Shown here: positions 33,937-43,211 of the stretch, piece after piece
Numbering within the stretch: the stretch's first letter is position 1
How the letters are laid out: every line of letters starts with the position of its first letter
Assembly: GCF_018403685.1 (NCBI RefSeq)
Contig: NZ_BOVK01000021.1
Location: 1-46,706, forward strand
Direction of reading: 5' to 3'
DNA from: Xylanibacillus composti
Lineage (GTDB): Bacteria; Bacillota; Bacilli; Paenibacillales; K13
DNA: 46,706 bases
Position numbers and translations under genes: made by a program
Notes under the pieces: model-generated
Told to the model about the DNA's origin: nothing
The model's input: only the letters and a program-made list of their open reading frames with translations
Database searches by the model: none

Positions 33937-36900
33937 ATGAATCCATGGGGAAAAAGCTTGGAACAATCATACATATGCAACAGGAGGAGAGGCTTGGTGA
34001 GGTTGTGCATCGCTTTGCTGCTCATGCAGTCGTTTCTGATCACGGTACCCTATGACAACGTGTCTGCTCAAGGGAGTTTTCATCCAGCCTTGAGTGATCG
34101 TTCGGGAGGAATCCTGCAAATCGCAGGAGGGCGGAATCATTCCTTAGCTTTAACAGCGGACGGGAAAGTGCTCGCCTGGGGGGAGAATAAAATTGACAAA
34201 ACCATGGTCCCCATTGAAGTCCCCGATGAAGCGCAGTCCAATATTGTCTCGGTGAGCGCGGGAGATAATCACTCCCTGGCTCTCACAGTAAGCGGCGAGG
34301 TCATCGCCTGGGGGGGAGCAGAGGGAACCGATGTGCCGGAGGAAGCGAAGAGCGATATCGTAGCCATTGCTGCGGGACCTGGTGCCTTCCATTCGTTAGC
34401 CCTCACATCTTCGGGAGAAGTCATTGCCTGGGGGAGAAACGACTACGGACAAACGGTTGTACCTGATGCAGCGAAAAGCGGCGTTGTCGCCATCGCGGCG
34501 GGATATTGGCATTCTTTAGCGCTAAAAGAAGACGGAGATGTGATTGCGTGGGGAGATAAGAGTCGGGGAAAACTCAATGTGCCTGAAGAGGTGCAGGGCA
34601 ATGCAGTAGCCATTAGTGCAGGAGTTCATCATTCTTTGGCATTAACTGAATCGGGGAAGGTGTTTGCTTGGGGGAGAAACGAATTCGGAGAATCTGATGT
34701 GCCGGAGGAAGCGAAAAGTGATGTTGTCGCCATTGCGGCAGGGTATGCACATTCTCTTGCCTTGAAGTCTGATGGATCTGTCATTGCCTGGGGCATTTCA
34801 GACAACACAGAATCGGACGACCACGGACAAACGGTTGTACCTGATGCAGCGAAAAGCGGCGTGATCGCGATTGCAGCGGGATTCTATCATTCGCTTGCCT
34901 TGAAAGAGGATGGGACGATCGTGGCCTGGGGTGATAATCGTTCAGGTCAACTCAACATTCCAACAAGTGATCTCAAAACGATCAAACTGACCGATCAAAG
35001 TGGTGGAGAATTGGAGTTCTTGTTTGATGTTTCGGAGCAGGAATACACTGTTCTAATTGATAATAGCGTCACTTCAGTGAATGTGCTGGCTACATTGGAA
35101 AACCCGGAGTATGCCGATGTGTATGTGAATGGTAAGCGACAATCCGATCAGGTCGAAGGAGTCAAGGTCGAAGTTGAAGGTGAACAAACAGTTGTTCAAG
35201 TGAAAGTATCCCCTTATTTGCAAGAAAGTAAAACGTATACGATCAAGCTCTTACGAGAAGCAGAGCCAGAGCAAGTATCGAAACCAGTCGCCAGTCCTGC
35301 GGGCGGTGCAGTCCCGGCAGGTACAATGGTAACATTGAGCACGACAACGGAAGGAGCAACGGTTTACTACACGACGGACGGCAGTATGCCGAGCCGCAGC
35401 AGTATGGAATATACCGCGCCCATCGAAGTGACTGGGGGAATGACGCTTAAGGCCATTGCGGTGAAGGACGGCATGCTCGACAGCGAAGTGCTGGAGGAGC
35501 ATTACACGATCCTACCTCCTGATCAAGTCGCCAAGCCGATCGCCAGTCCTGCGGGCGGTGCAGTCCCGGCTGGTACAACGGTGACGTTGAGCACGTATAC
35601 GAACGATGCAACAATCTACTACACAACGGACGGCAGCGAACCGACGAGCAGCAGTGCCGAATATACCGCGCCCATCGAAGTGACAACAGAGATGACGCTC
35701 AAGGCGATTGCTGTGAAGGAAGGCATGCTGGACAGTGAAGTGCTGGAGGAACAGTATACGATTGCAACGATACCTGCACCGGCGAATTTAACAGCTTCGG
35801 CGGCTGATCGTTCCGTTACATTAAAGTGGGATGCGGTTACGGAAGCAGGCAGCGTGACTTATGCGGTTTACCAAGCGGAAGGCACATCAGTTCCTGTCGA
35901 TCCGGCGAACTGGAAGCTCATTCAATCGAATGTGTCGGCGAATTCCTACAATGTCACGGGATTGACGAACGGAACAACGTATGCATTTGTAGTGAAGGCT
36001 ATCACTGTGAAGGGGGCCAGCGATTTCTCCAATGTAGCGATAGCGACCCCAAGAGCACCAGGAGGTAACAGCGGTTCCGGTGGTGGCGGGGGCGGCCGTG
36101 TGTTATCCAACAATGCGGATCTTGCGGATCTGCAAGTATGGGTGGAAGGGAAATTATTGAAACTAAGCCCTTCATTTACTTCTGGAACAACAGAATATAC
36201 GGCCCGTACAGAAGGCGAACGAATTGAGATTGTGGTCAAAGAAGCTCACTCCGCGGCGAAAGTGATATGGAAGGGCAAGGTAATTACGGACAGTATTCAA
36301 GTCGATTTGGAGGAAGGCGACAATACGATTGAGCTAACGGTACAAGCGGAGAATGGCACGAAGAAAACCTATACGCTGACCATTTATCGTGAAATGCCAA
36401 AGCCAAATGAACCGGTTATTGCATTTACCGACATCGCTGGACACTGGGCGGAGGACTATATCATGCGTGCTGTAGAGAAAGGCATCGTCAGCGGTTATCC
36501 AGATGGCACATTTAAACCGAATCATCCAGTCACACGCGCCGAGTTTACTGTGATGCTGGCAGGTGCATTGAAACTGGAAGGTGACGGCTCCGCGCTAACT
36601 TTCACGGATCATGACCGGATCGGCGGATGGGCGAAGCAAGCCGTTGCGCAGGCCGTACAAGCGGGCATCGTGGATGGATACAACGATGGCAGCTTCCGGC
36701 CAAACGCACAGATCACCCGCGTAGAAATGGCGGTGATGATCGCTCGGGCGTTACAACTACAGCTTAACGCGAATGCGTCAACCGGCTTTGCCGATGATGA
36801 AACGATTCCGCAGTGGGCGAAAGGTGCGGTCGAAGCCATCCGCAAACTTGGCATTGTCGATGGCCGCGGCGGAAACCGGTTTGTGCCGAACGAAACGGCT

Positions 36901-36948
36901 ACCCGTGCAGAAGCGACGGTGATGCTGCTAAGATTGTTGGATAGATGA
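33937..36948 (+). CDS. Large S-layer-anchored protein with RCC1-like propeller
   Basis: A 1,003-residue secreted surface protein. A long signal region (to about residue 45, cleaved near VSAQG) is followed by seven RCC1-type repeats (about 62-347), each with an x-HSLAL-x and a x-AWG-x motif, which should close a beta-propeller. Next come a cadherin-like beta-sandwich (about 349-444), two chitobiase-C-type domains (about 445-608; each has YYTTDGSxP), a fibronectin III domain (about 610-705), a Gly-rich linker (GGNSGSGGGGGG), another beta-sandwich, and three SLH domains (about 828-1003; FTDIAGHWAEDYI) that hold it to the wall polymer. It probably binds a surface or polysaccharide. RCC1 propellers are unusual on SLH proteins. 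Confidence 0.92.
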   Translation: MNPWGKSLEQSYICNRRRGLVRLCIALLLMQSFLITVPYDNVSAQGSFHPALSDRSGGILQIAGGRNHSLALTADGKVLAWGENKIDKTMVPIEVPDEAQSNIVSVSAGDNHSLALTVSGEVIAWGGAEGTDVPEEAKSDIVAIAAGPGAFHSLALTSSGEVIAWGRNDYGQTVVPDAAKSGVVAIAAGYWHSLALKEDGDVIAWGDKSRGKLNVPEEVQGNAVAISAGVHHSLALTESGKVFAWGRNEFGESDVPEEAKSDVVAIAAGYAHSLALKSDGSVIAWGISDNTESDDHGQTVVPDAAKSGVIAIAAGFYHSLALKEDGTIVAWGDNRSGQLNIPTSDLKTIKLTDQSGGELEFLFDVSEQEYTVLIDNSVTSVNVLATLENPEYADVYVNGKRQSDQVEGVKVEVEGEQTVVQVKVSPYLQESKTYTIKLLREAEPEQVSKPVASPAGGAVPAGTMVTLSTTTEGATVYYTTDGSMPSRSSMEYTAPIEVTGGMTLKAIAVKDGMLDSEVLEEHYTILPPDQVAKPIASPAGGAVPAGTTVTLSTYTNDATIYYTTDGSEPTSSSAEYTAPIEVTTEMTLKAIAVKEGMLDSEVLEEQYTIATIPAPANLTASAADRSVTLKWDAVTEAGSVTYAVYQAEGTSVPVDPANWKLIQSNVSANSYNVTGLTNGTTYAFVVKAITVKGASDFSNVAIATPRAPGGNSGSGGGGGGRVLSNNADLADLQVWVEGKLLKLSPSFTSGTTEYTARTEGERIEIVVKEAHSAAKVIWKGKVITDSIQVDLEEGDNTIELTVQAENGTKKTYTLTIYREMPKPNEPVIAFTDIAGHWAEDYIMRAVEKGIVSGYPDGTFKPNHPVTRAEFTVMLAGALKLEGDGSALTFTDHDRIGGWAKQAVAQAVQAGIVDGYNDGSFRPNAQITRVEMAVMIARALQLQLNANASTGFADDETIPQWAKGAVEAIRKLGIVDGRGGNRFVPNETATRAEATVMLLRLLDR

Positions 36949-37157
36949 TAGAGCATCGTGCTGACAAGTATTTCCCTCCGATTGGGAAGCGATCAGTTCC
37001 GACGAATCCGGGGAACAACAGCAGTGCGTGAACAAGGCCATGCTTGCGATGGAAAGAATTGATCTGGAAGCCTTGGAGAAGGCGAGGAGTGGACTTTATG
37101 ACGGACAATGATGTGGAACTTGCGGTCTCCGCACATTAGAAAGGAAGTGAAAGGAAA

Positions 37158-40100
37158 ATGAGACCGTTTAAATCATCCGTTCTGTTGGCGGCGTTAGTTC
37201 TTTTTTTCGGATGGACCTGGACACAACTGTTTGGGAATGTCGGCATATCGGTTCAGGCCGCCGATGACGGTGCATTCGCGCCGTCAAGCAGTGATTTTGC
37301 TGGTGGAGACGGTACAAAAGAAAACCCATATATCATCGAAACCCCTGCACAACTGGACAAAGTGAGAAATTATCTGGATTCCCACTTCAAGTTGGGAGCA
37401 GATATTGATTTATTCCATTACAGTGATGGAGAAGGCTGGGAACCGATCGCATCAGGGTTTAACACTTCGCATCCAGAAACTCTGTTTACAGGCAGTTTTG
37501 ATGGAAATGGTTTTACGATTTCGAATTTAGAAATCGACCGTGAAGAGCTCTGTCAAGGATTGTTCGCCGCAGTAGGGGAAGAAGGCGAGATCCGGAATGT
37601 GCACCTTGAAGATGTCACGATAAACGGGAGTAGCTGTGTCGGCAGTCTGGTCGGGCTCAATTATGGAGTTATTGAAAACGCCTCCGCCAATGATGGTTTG
37701 GTTCAAGGTGATGACTTTGTCGGGGGGCTAGTCGGCAGGCATTCAGGTGAACTGGTCGGCTCCCATGCAGATATTTTGGTTAATGGCGTGGATAGTGTTG
37801 GAGGACTTGTAGGACTTCTGAACGGCTTAAATGATAAAACGGTCAGCATTCGTGATTCCTATGCCTCCGGAGATGTTGATGGTGCAACATTTGTAGGTGG
37901 ATTGATCGGAAGAAACGAAACTGATAATAAGGACAGTGTTAATGTAATAACGAATAGTTATGCGGAAGGGAACGTTACAGGCGATAGCCAGGTAGGAGGA
38001 TTCATCGGCAGCAATGCCGTCTTACCGGGCGGTACGATCATCGTTCGAAATTCCTATGCAACAGGTGATGTAACGGGTCAGAGCCAAGTGGGTGGTCTCA
38101 TTGGCTATAATGTCACAACATCCGGGTCGGATACTACCTTCGTAATCGCTCAAAATTATGTGACTGGGAAAGTCACGGGACCGGTCGATGATACGATCAA
38201 TGGATTTATTGGTGAAAATTATTTTAGACCGGGTAGTGACATCATCGTGGAAAACAACTTTTGGGTCAAGGATCATTATTCCGATCCGATCCCTGACAAT
38301 GGGTTTGGAACGCCAGTGGCAGAGGAAGACTTATTGGATCCGGATACATTTAGCGATTGGGACCTCACCGACGGATGGTACCATTACGAAGGTGAAATGC
38401 CATTTCTTCACTGGCAAAATCCGTTGATCTCCTGGGAGATTTCCATTGAAGAGAATGATTTGACTCTTGATGATTCGACCAAGATTATCGTGAAGACAGA
38501 GCATCAGAATGGTGATCAGTACAATGGGGTTAGATCCGCCAGATATACCATTGATCCCGATGTTCCTGAAATTGTACGCGTTGATTCTGATGGGACTGTC
38601 CATGCTGTCAAAGGTGGTAAAGCAACGATTACCGTATCTTTATTCGACAAGTCGGAGACTTTCGCCATCGTCGTGGACAGCGGAAGTCCGGAACCGCCGA
38701 CGATCACCCTTCATCCCGACGGCTGGACCAATGCTGCCAAAGTGGAAGTGTCGATCGACCACAGCGCTGCTAACCCAAGGCAGACAGATGTTCACACGAT
38801 ACGCGTGAAAATCGGCGACGAGGAGTGGGAGGACCATCCATTTAACGGTACACCGATTCGCTTCGAGGTGACGGAAGAAGGGCAAACGAAGATCCAGGCG
38901 CAAGCGATGGATGACATCGGCAATAAGAGTACGCTCGTTGAGCGGACCGTGAAGATCAGCAGAAGCGGCCTGAAGCTGGAAGTGGATTTGTATTTTACCG
39001 ATAATGACAGTCAAGCGTATCTCGGCGGAACGTGGACGAACCAAAGTGTGACCGCAGCGGTTTATGCTTCTCATGACCACGGGATCGCGCTGCGGCCCAT
39101 TGCATATTCGTTGGATGAAGGAGCGGCTTGGGAGATTTATCATGATCCGCTCGACTTCACAACAGAGGGGCAGTACTCGCTTTGGTTCAGAGTGGAAGAT
39201 GTATTAGGCAATGAAATGAGCGAGCATGTACTCATCCGTATCGATCACACGAATCCGGAGATCGAATTGAAACCCGACGGCGATGAAACCCTCTCGCGGA
39301 CCATATCCAGTCAAGTCAACGTGAAGGACGACGGCAGCGGGATCGATGCCGCTTCCCTCCGTTATGTTTGGTCAACGAGTTCAGACCCGTTGGATGAACA
39401 TGCCGACTGGCAACCTTTCATTAACCAAAGCACGTTGAGTTATGCAGACAAAAACGGCGGCGACTGGTATTTGCACATTTACGCCAAAGATCAGGTGGGT
39501 CAAGAGAGTTATAAAATATCCCAGCGCTTTCGTCTGGTGCGTGAGCCCGATCCTTCAGATTCGCCGAGTCCGCCTGCCTCTGCACGCTCCGGCAATGCGA
39601 CACTGAGGGAGCTCATCTTGTCAGAAGGCGTGCTGACACCGGAATTTTCGGGGGACATTACGATGTACAAGGCTTTGATCCCGCATGATGCTGACAGCAT
39701 CCAGCTCACGATCCGTGCTGCACATCATCAGGCTGGAATCAGCGTGAATGGTCGGCAAGTCCGGAGTGATCAGGGAAGCATTCGCATCCCCTTGCACACG
39801 GATACGGATATCATTGACATCGTGGTCACTGCAGAAGACGGAACGCGCAGAACGTATTCCATCACCGTGGAACGTATGCAAGAGGAGATGCCGGACCCGC
39901 CTTCCCCGGAGCCGTTATTTGCGGATATTGCGGGTCATTGGGCGGAGCCGTTCATTCAGGAAGCCTATGCAAAAGGCATCGTTGCCGGATACCCTGACGG
40001 TACGTTTAGGCCGGATCATGCCGTCAGCCGCGCTGAATTTACGTTGATGCTCGTTCATGCCTTGCGGCTGGAAGGAGAAGCGGGAGGCGATGCGCCTGCT

Positions 40101-40457
40101 TTTGCGGACGGGGAGCAAATTGGCGAATGGGCAAAGCAAGCGATTGATTTGGCGGCAAGGGCAGGCATTGTGTCAGGATATGAAGATGGAACATTTCGAC
40201 CTGGTCGCCCGGTCACTCGTGTGGAAATGGCGGTGATGATCGCAAGAGCAACAGGAGCGGAGTTGACCGACCATGCGCACACCCGCTTTGCAGACGATGC
40301 CAGTATTCCGGCATGGGCGAAAAGTTACGTGGAAGAGGTTCGTATCATGGGCATCATTCACGGTCGCGATCGCAATCTCTTCGCGCCGAATGAGACGCTG
40401 ACCCGCGCGGAAGCGGTCACCAGTATCCTGAGATTGTTGGAGCTGTTGTCACAATAA
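37158..40457 (+). CDS. Large S-layer-anchored protein with GLUG repeats
   Basis: A 1,099-residue secreted protein. Signal peptide to about residue 34 (VQAADDG). Residues about 150-360 contain about six GLUG-type repeats (VGGLVGRHSG, VGGLIGRN, VGGFIGSN, VGGLIGYN), a motif of adhesins. A Big_2-like Ig domain (about 430-510; DGTVHAVKGGKATITVS), further Ig-like domains (about 515-790), a cadherin-like sandwich (about 812-910) and three SLH domains (about 918-1099; FADIAGHWAEPFI) follow. AAGGAAGTG precedes the ATG. Its sandwich plus SLH end matches the upstream SLH protein, so the pair probably arose by duplication of the anchor half with different ligand-binding halves. Confidence 0.92.
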   Translation: MRPFKSSVLLAALVLFFGWTWTQLFGNVGISVQAADDGAFAPSSSDFAGGDGTKENPYIIETPAQLDKVRNYLDSHFKLGADIDLFHYSDGEGWEPIASGFNTSHPETLFTGSFDGNGFTISNLEIDREELCQGLFAAVGEEGEIRNVHLEDVTINGSSCVGSLVGLNYGVIENASANDGLVQGDDFVGGLVGRHSGELVGSHADILVNGVDSVGGLVGLLNGLNDKTVSIRDSYASGDVDGATFVGGLIGRNETDNKDSVNVITNSYAEGNVTGDSQVGGFIGSNAVLPGGTIIVRNSYATGDVTGQSQVGGLIGYNVTTSGSDTTFVIAQNYVTGKVTGPVDDTINGFIGENYFRPGSDIIVENNFWVKDHYSDPIPDNGFGTPVAEEDLLDPDTFSDWDLTDGWYHYEGEMPFLHWQNPLISWEISIEENDLTLDDSTKIIVKTEHQNGDQYNGVRSARYTIDPDVPEIVRVDSDGTVHAVKGGKATITVSLFDKSETFAIVVDSGSPEPPTITLHPDGWTNAAKVEVSIDHSAANPRQTDVHTIRVKIGDEEWEDHPFNGTPIRFEVTEEGQTKIQAQAMDDIGNKSTLVERTVKISRSGLKLEVDLYFTDNDSQAYLGGTWTNQSVTAAVYASHDHGIALRPIAYSLDEGAAWEIYHDPLDFTTEGQYSLWFRVEDVLGNEMSEHVLIRIDHTNPEIELKPDGDETLSRTISSQVNVKDDGSGIDAASLRYVWSTSSDPLDEHADWQPFINQSTLSYADKNGGDWYLHIYAKDQVGQESYKISQRFRLVREPDPSDSPSPPASARSGNATLRELILSEGVLTPEFSGDITMYKALIPHDADSIQLTIRAAHHQAGISVNGRQVRSDQGSIRIPLHTDTDIIDIVVTAEDGTRRTYSITVERMQEEMPDPPSPEPLFADIAGHWAEPFIQEAYAKGIVAGYPDGTFRPDHAVSRAEFTLMLVHALRLEGEAGGDAPAFADGEQIGEWAKQAIDLAARAGIVSGYEDGTFRPGRPVTRVEMAVMIARATGAELTDHAHTRFADDASIPAWAKSYVEEVRIMGIIHGRDRNLFAPNETLTRAEAVTSILRLLELLSQ

Positions 40458-40462
40458 GGTTT

Positions 40463-40496
40463 GGTGCAGAAGCGCTTTTGCTTCTGCACCCTTTTT
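40463..40496 (+). terminator. Intrinsic terminator after the second SLH gene
   Basis: GGTGCAGAAGC (40463-40473) pairs perfectly with GCTTCTGCACC (40480-40490) around a six-base loop, followed by a CTTTTT run. A group II intron begins directly after it at about 40498. Confidence 0.9.
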
Positions 40497-40497
40497 G

Positions 40498-41219
40498 GTA
40501 CGCCCGGCATGGGTGCCGTGCTTTAGGGTGAAAGTCCCGAACGGGGGCTGTCGAGCGCCTACCGTTAGCCAAAAGTAAGGGTGTCCATCGTGAGGTGGAA
40601 TCTTAAGGAAGCTGGAGGCAAACACTCGACCTGAGATACACGAATCCAATGTGAGGCTAGTACAGTCGGACGAGTCTGCGAAACAAGGCGAAGTCCTAAG
40701 CCGCCAAGGGCTGTATGAGTATATTGGACAGGTGCATGGATGAAAGTACGCATCCTTATCCGGGGAGGCCTGCATGGCACGCCATCTGAGGATGGTAACC
40801 AAGGCCGTAAGGTTTTGCTGAGCGTGCAGGAGTCAGCAGAGGTCATAGTGCGTGAGTAAGGGACGCCTGAAAAAGGGAAGGGCCAAACGTCAACTCAGGG
40901 ATGGATCAGACGTTTTCGAGAACGACGCGTTGAAGCAGAATTCCTATGGAACTCCTTCAGGGAAGTACGGGTGAAGCCCAGAGGACCTTGAAGTGATGGT
41001 TAAGCGTCGTCCGGCAAACTCCGAGTCCCATGAGTACTGGCCGCTTATACGACAACAATTATTAGAAGGGGCCTATCAACGGCACCAGTCCGAAGGGTCG
41101 AAATCCCGAAACCCGACGGCGTTGTCAGATTATTTGGCATTTCGACTGTGGTAGATCGCTTTATCCAACAGGCTCTTCTCCAAGTGCTTACTCCTATCTT
41201 TGAAGCACATTTTGTCAAT
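40498..41219 (+). mobile_element. 5' fragment of a group II intron with broken reverse transcriptase
   Basis: The sequence starting GTACGCCCGGCATGGGTGCC and continuing with AGGGTGAAAGTCCCGAACGG has the look of a bacterial group II intron 5' end and domain I. Near 41030-41216 the maturase/reverse transcriptase start is readable but broken: YWPLIRQQLLEGAYQ, then in another frame APVRRVEIPKPDGVVRLFGI and VVDRFIQQALLQVLTPIF. After FEAHFVND (41217) the match ends abruptly and a different gene begins, so most of the reverse transcriptase and domains V-VI are gone. It cannot splice or move. It sits immediately after a terminator hairpin, the target type described for class C introns. Confidence 0.8.
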
Positions 41220-41619
41220 GACAATTGAAACCGATCGGGAAGATATAAAGCGGCTTTTTGCTCCGGTTGCACCGGGAATTAAGCTGCGAATTCAAGCATT
41301 AAGAGAAGTACATGAGGTAGGGATAACTACACAAGCGTCAATTTCACCTGTACTGCCGTTCACTCCGGATTTCCCAAAGTTACTGGAAGGTATCGTAGAT
41401 CGGATATGGATAGATACACTTAATATCGGGGATGGTTCGATGGGGAAACACTCTGAACGACTCGGCATGCACCAGTTGTTCAAAGCCTATGGACTTTCGG
41501 AATGGTATCAAAAAGATATCCATCTCAGAGTAGAAAAGTACTTTAAGAAAACATTCCCTCAAGAAATGATTCATGTTTCCAAAGAAGAAGCTTTTCCGGT
41601 CTTTGAGAAAGGTACTTAG
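41218..41619 (+). pseudogene. C-terminal fragment of a radical-SAM spore-photolyase-like protein
   Basis: About 133 residues beginning MTIETDREDIKRLFAPVAPG and continuing LREVHEVGITTQASISPVLP and FPKLLEGIVDRIWIDTLNIG. This matches the middle and C-terminal part of SPL-like radical-SAM 'DNA repair photolyase' proteins. The N-terminal half with the CxxxCxxC cluster motif is missing, replaced by the intron fragment. The apparent ATG lies at the junction and has no ribosome binding site. It should be non-functional. Confidence 0.75.
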
Positions 41620-41884
41620 TTCAGATGAAACCATACCTGGATACTAATTCACAGGCTATATAGTTTGCCCCTTAAGGATAACTCTCAACATAACTGTCGC
41701 AATATAAGCACAAGATAAGACAAGGCTTTTCCAGAAAACCAACGAAATGGAGTCTATACATGTCAGTTAAACAACATCTGAGTTTAAGTGGTACTGCTGG
41801 CTTAATTGCAATGAGGTAACAGAAGATTTTGATCGTATTATTGCGAAACTATCTTCCGCTAATTTAGCTGAACTTCAGCAATAG

Positions 41885-42037
41885 AGCGTGCTAGTCCATG
41901 GCGATTTCGAAAATGCAGAGCACGCCTTAATTCGATTTCATTCCATCTGCCATACTGGAGATGTTTTTGGCAATAGGAGGGCAGAGCAAGTGCAGCTTGT
42001 TCATTCATTGCATGCAGGGTCGAGCGGCGGACAATGA
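41885..42037 (+). pseudogene. Decayed GTP cyclohydrolase II (RibA)-like fragment
   Basis: Fifty codons read SVLVHGDFENAEHALIRFHS, ICHTGDVFGNRRAEQVQLVH, then SLHAGSSGGQ and stop. The RxHSxCxTGDVFGxxR pattern is the core of GTP cyclohydrolase II, but the two zinc cysteines after it (normally RCDC) are absent (RAEQ), and stops interrupt the frame upstream (TAG at 41882). It is a relic. Its origin relative to the neighbouring photolyase-like fragment is unknown. Confidence 0.55.
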
Positions 42038-42533
42038 CCAGCACCTATATATAATGAGTAATCTGAACAACCTGCAGCGCATTAAGCTCTTGAATTATTC
42101 TTCGGGATCCCCCAGTTCACTAGCTTCCACCTTCAACGGGATTTTCTTCACTTTGTTCAGTTTCTTTACATGTAAAGCTGGTTATTGACCGAGATTTAAT
42201 CGCGACAGCATTAAGTGGCCATTTTTATTTTTTTTCGGCAATAGATACATCCCATCTATTCTGTAACCGAGATTAAACTCTCGGAGCATGCAGATGATGA
42301 TCTCGAAATACTCACATTATTTTCCCTCACATTGATTCATCATTTTTTTGAGCTTTCTGACAAAGCTCAGAACCTCTCTTGTTGGGACCATTTCTTCCAT
42401 AATGTGATCACCTCGCCATCATTATAGCTCACGCTACCGGAGATTTCTAATCTCTGTACCAAGAGCTTTCTATCCTCTCCTATTTATTTTTTCGCAGAAA
42501 GGTCCGATTTTGGCTTCAAAATGAAAAGGATGA

Positions 42534-42560
42534 TAGAGGGGCATGTCCTCTACTGTTTTT
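42534..42560 (+). terminator. Terminator-like hairpin
   Basis: TAGAGG (42534-42539) pairs with CCTCTA (42547-42552) around GGCATGT, followed by CTGTTTTT. No intact plus-strand gene ends nearby, so it may be left over from a lost gene. Confidence 0.45.
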
Positions 42561-42915
42561 CCGTACCTTGAAAATTAAATACCATCCATTCCAGTACGTT
42601 CCCCGCATGCCTAGGAAAGCCAATTTGCAGGTGCGCCATGACCATTCTGCTTGTTTTTTCGATCTGTGTTTGAAGTAGCAGGGTGAGAGCGATTTTATTT
42701 TTGTCCGTGCAATAATAAATGGTGGTTCCATTTAAGGCGATGACCCATGCGGGGGATAATGATACTTCCGTCCAGCCACAGCTCTGCTTTAGGCAGATCA
42801 CGCAATGGGGGCGGCTTGCAGCGATCCTGGGAGAGGTATTCGGACTATACCTATGAGGCCGTTAACCACCGGCCGCTGGAATTGGATTTATGCGATACAA
42901 CCAAAACAAGGAAGA

Positions 42916-42960
42916 ACAGAGATGCGTATAAGGTGATCGTCCTTTGTCGCATCTCTGTTT
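42916..42960 (+). terminator. Hairpin upstream of the SHOCT-like gene
   Basis: ACAGAGATGCG (42916-42926) and CGCATCTCTGT (42948-42958) are perfect complements with a 21-base loop, then TTTAG. It could insulate the recombinase operon from upstream transcription. Confidence 0.45.
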
Positions 42961-42990
42961 TAGATGTAATGAACCAAACAGGGGGGGCTT

Positions 42991-43140
42991 ATGATGAGTC
43001 GAAAATTAATCAGATATAGCATGCAAATTGCCATGTTGAAACAATTATTGGCTCTGTCACTGATTACGGAAAAAGAGTTTACTCTTATCAAAAACAAAAC
43101 CATGAAGGAATACGATGTTGTTTCAGACCTGACTTCTTGA
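42991..43140 (+). CDS. Small SHOCT-like protein upstream of the recombinase
   Basis: A 49-residue protein: MMSRKLIRYSMQIAMLKQLL, then ALSLITEKEFTLIKNKTMKE, ending SDLTS. The 'LKxLLxxxLITEKEFxxIKxK' pattern matches the SHOCT short helical domain, and small proteins of this kind often precede serine recombinases in elements of Bacillota. A G-rich tract (GGGGGGGCTT) precedes the start. It ends 71 bp before the recombinase ATG on the same strand, so the two are probably co-transcribed and it may modulate excision or conjugation-type functions; that role is inference. Confidence 0.7.
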   Translation: MMSRKLIRYSMQIAMLKQLLALSLITEKEFTLIKNKTMKEYDVVSDLTS

Positions 43141-43211
43141 TTCGCACAATTGTTGGTCTGCTTAACTCTTATTACACTGATCGTGATAATAAGACGAAAG
43201 GAGCCTTAACA

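Larger units (their letters stand above)
42038..42990. other. Gene-poor region before the recombinase, with two hairpins
   Basis: No convincing gene. A 27-residue minus-strand frame (42400-42317, MEEMVPTREVLSFVRKLKKM) has GAGGTG upstream and TATAAT further upstream, and could be a small gene, but I do not recognise it; the following minus-strand stretch (YFEIIICMLREFNLGYRIDG) is in another frame, which suggests decay. An 83-residue minus frame at 42801-42550 has no family signal. Hairpins are listed separately. Confidence 0.4.

Noticed and set aside
42550-42801. 83-residue minus-strand frame near the recombinase end of the island.
   Set aside because: No family signal or good ribosome binding site; it overlaps hairpin-rich, decayed sequence.
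42747-43019. 90-residue plus-strand frame ahead of the SHOCT-like gene.
   Set aside because: It runs through a terminator-like hairpin and overlaps the better-supported small gene in another frame.
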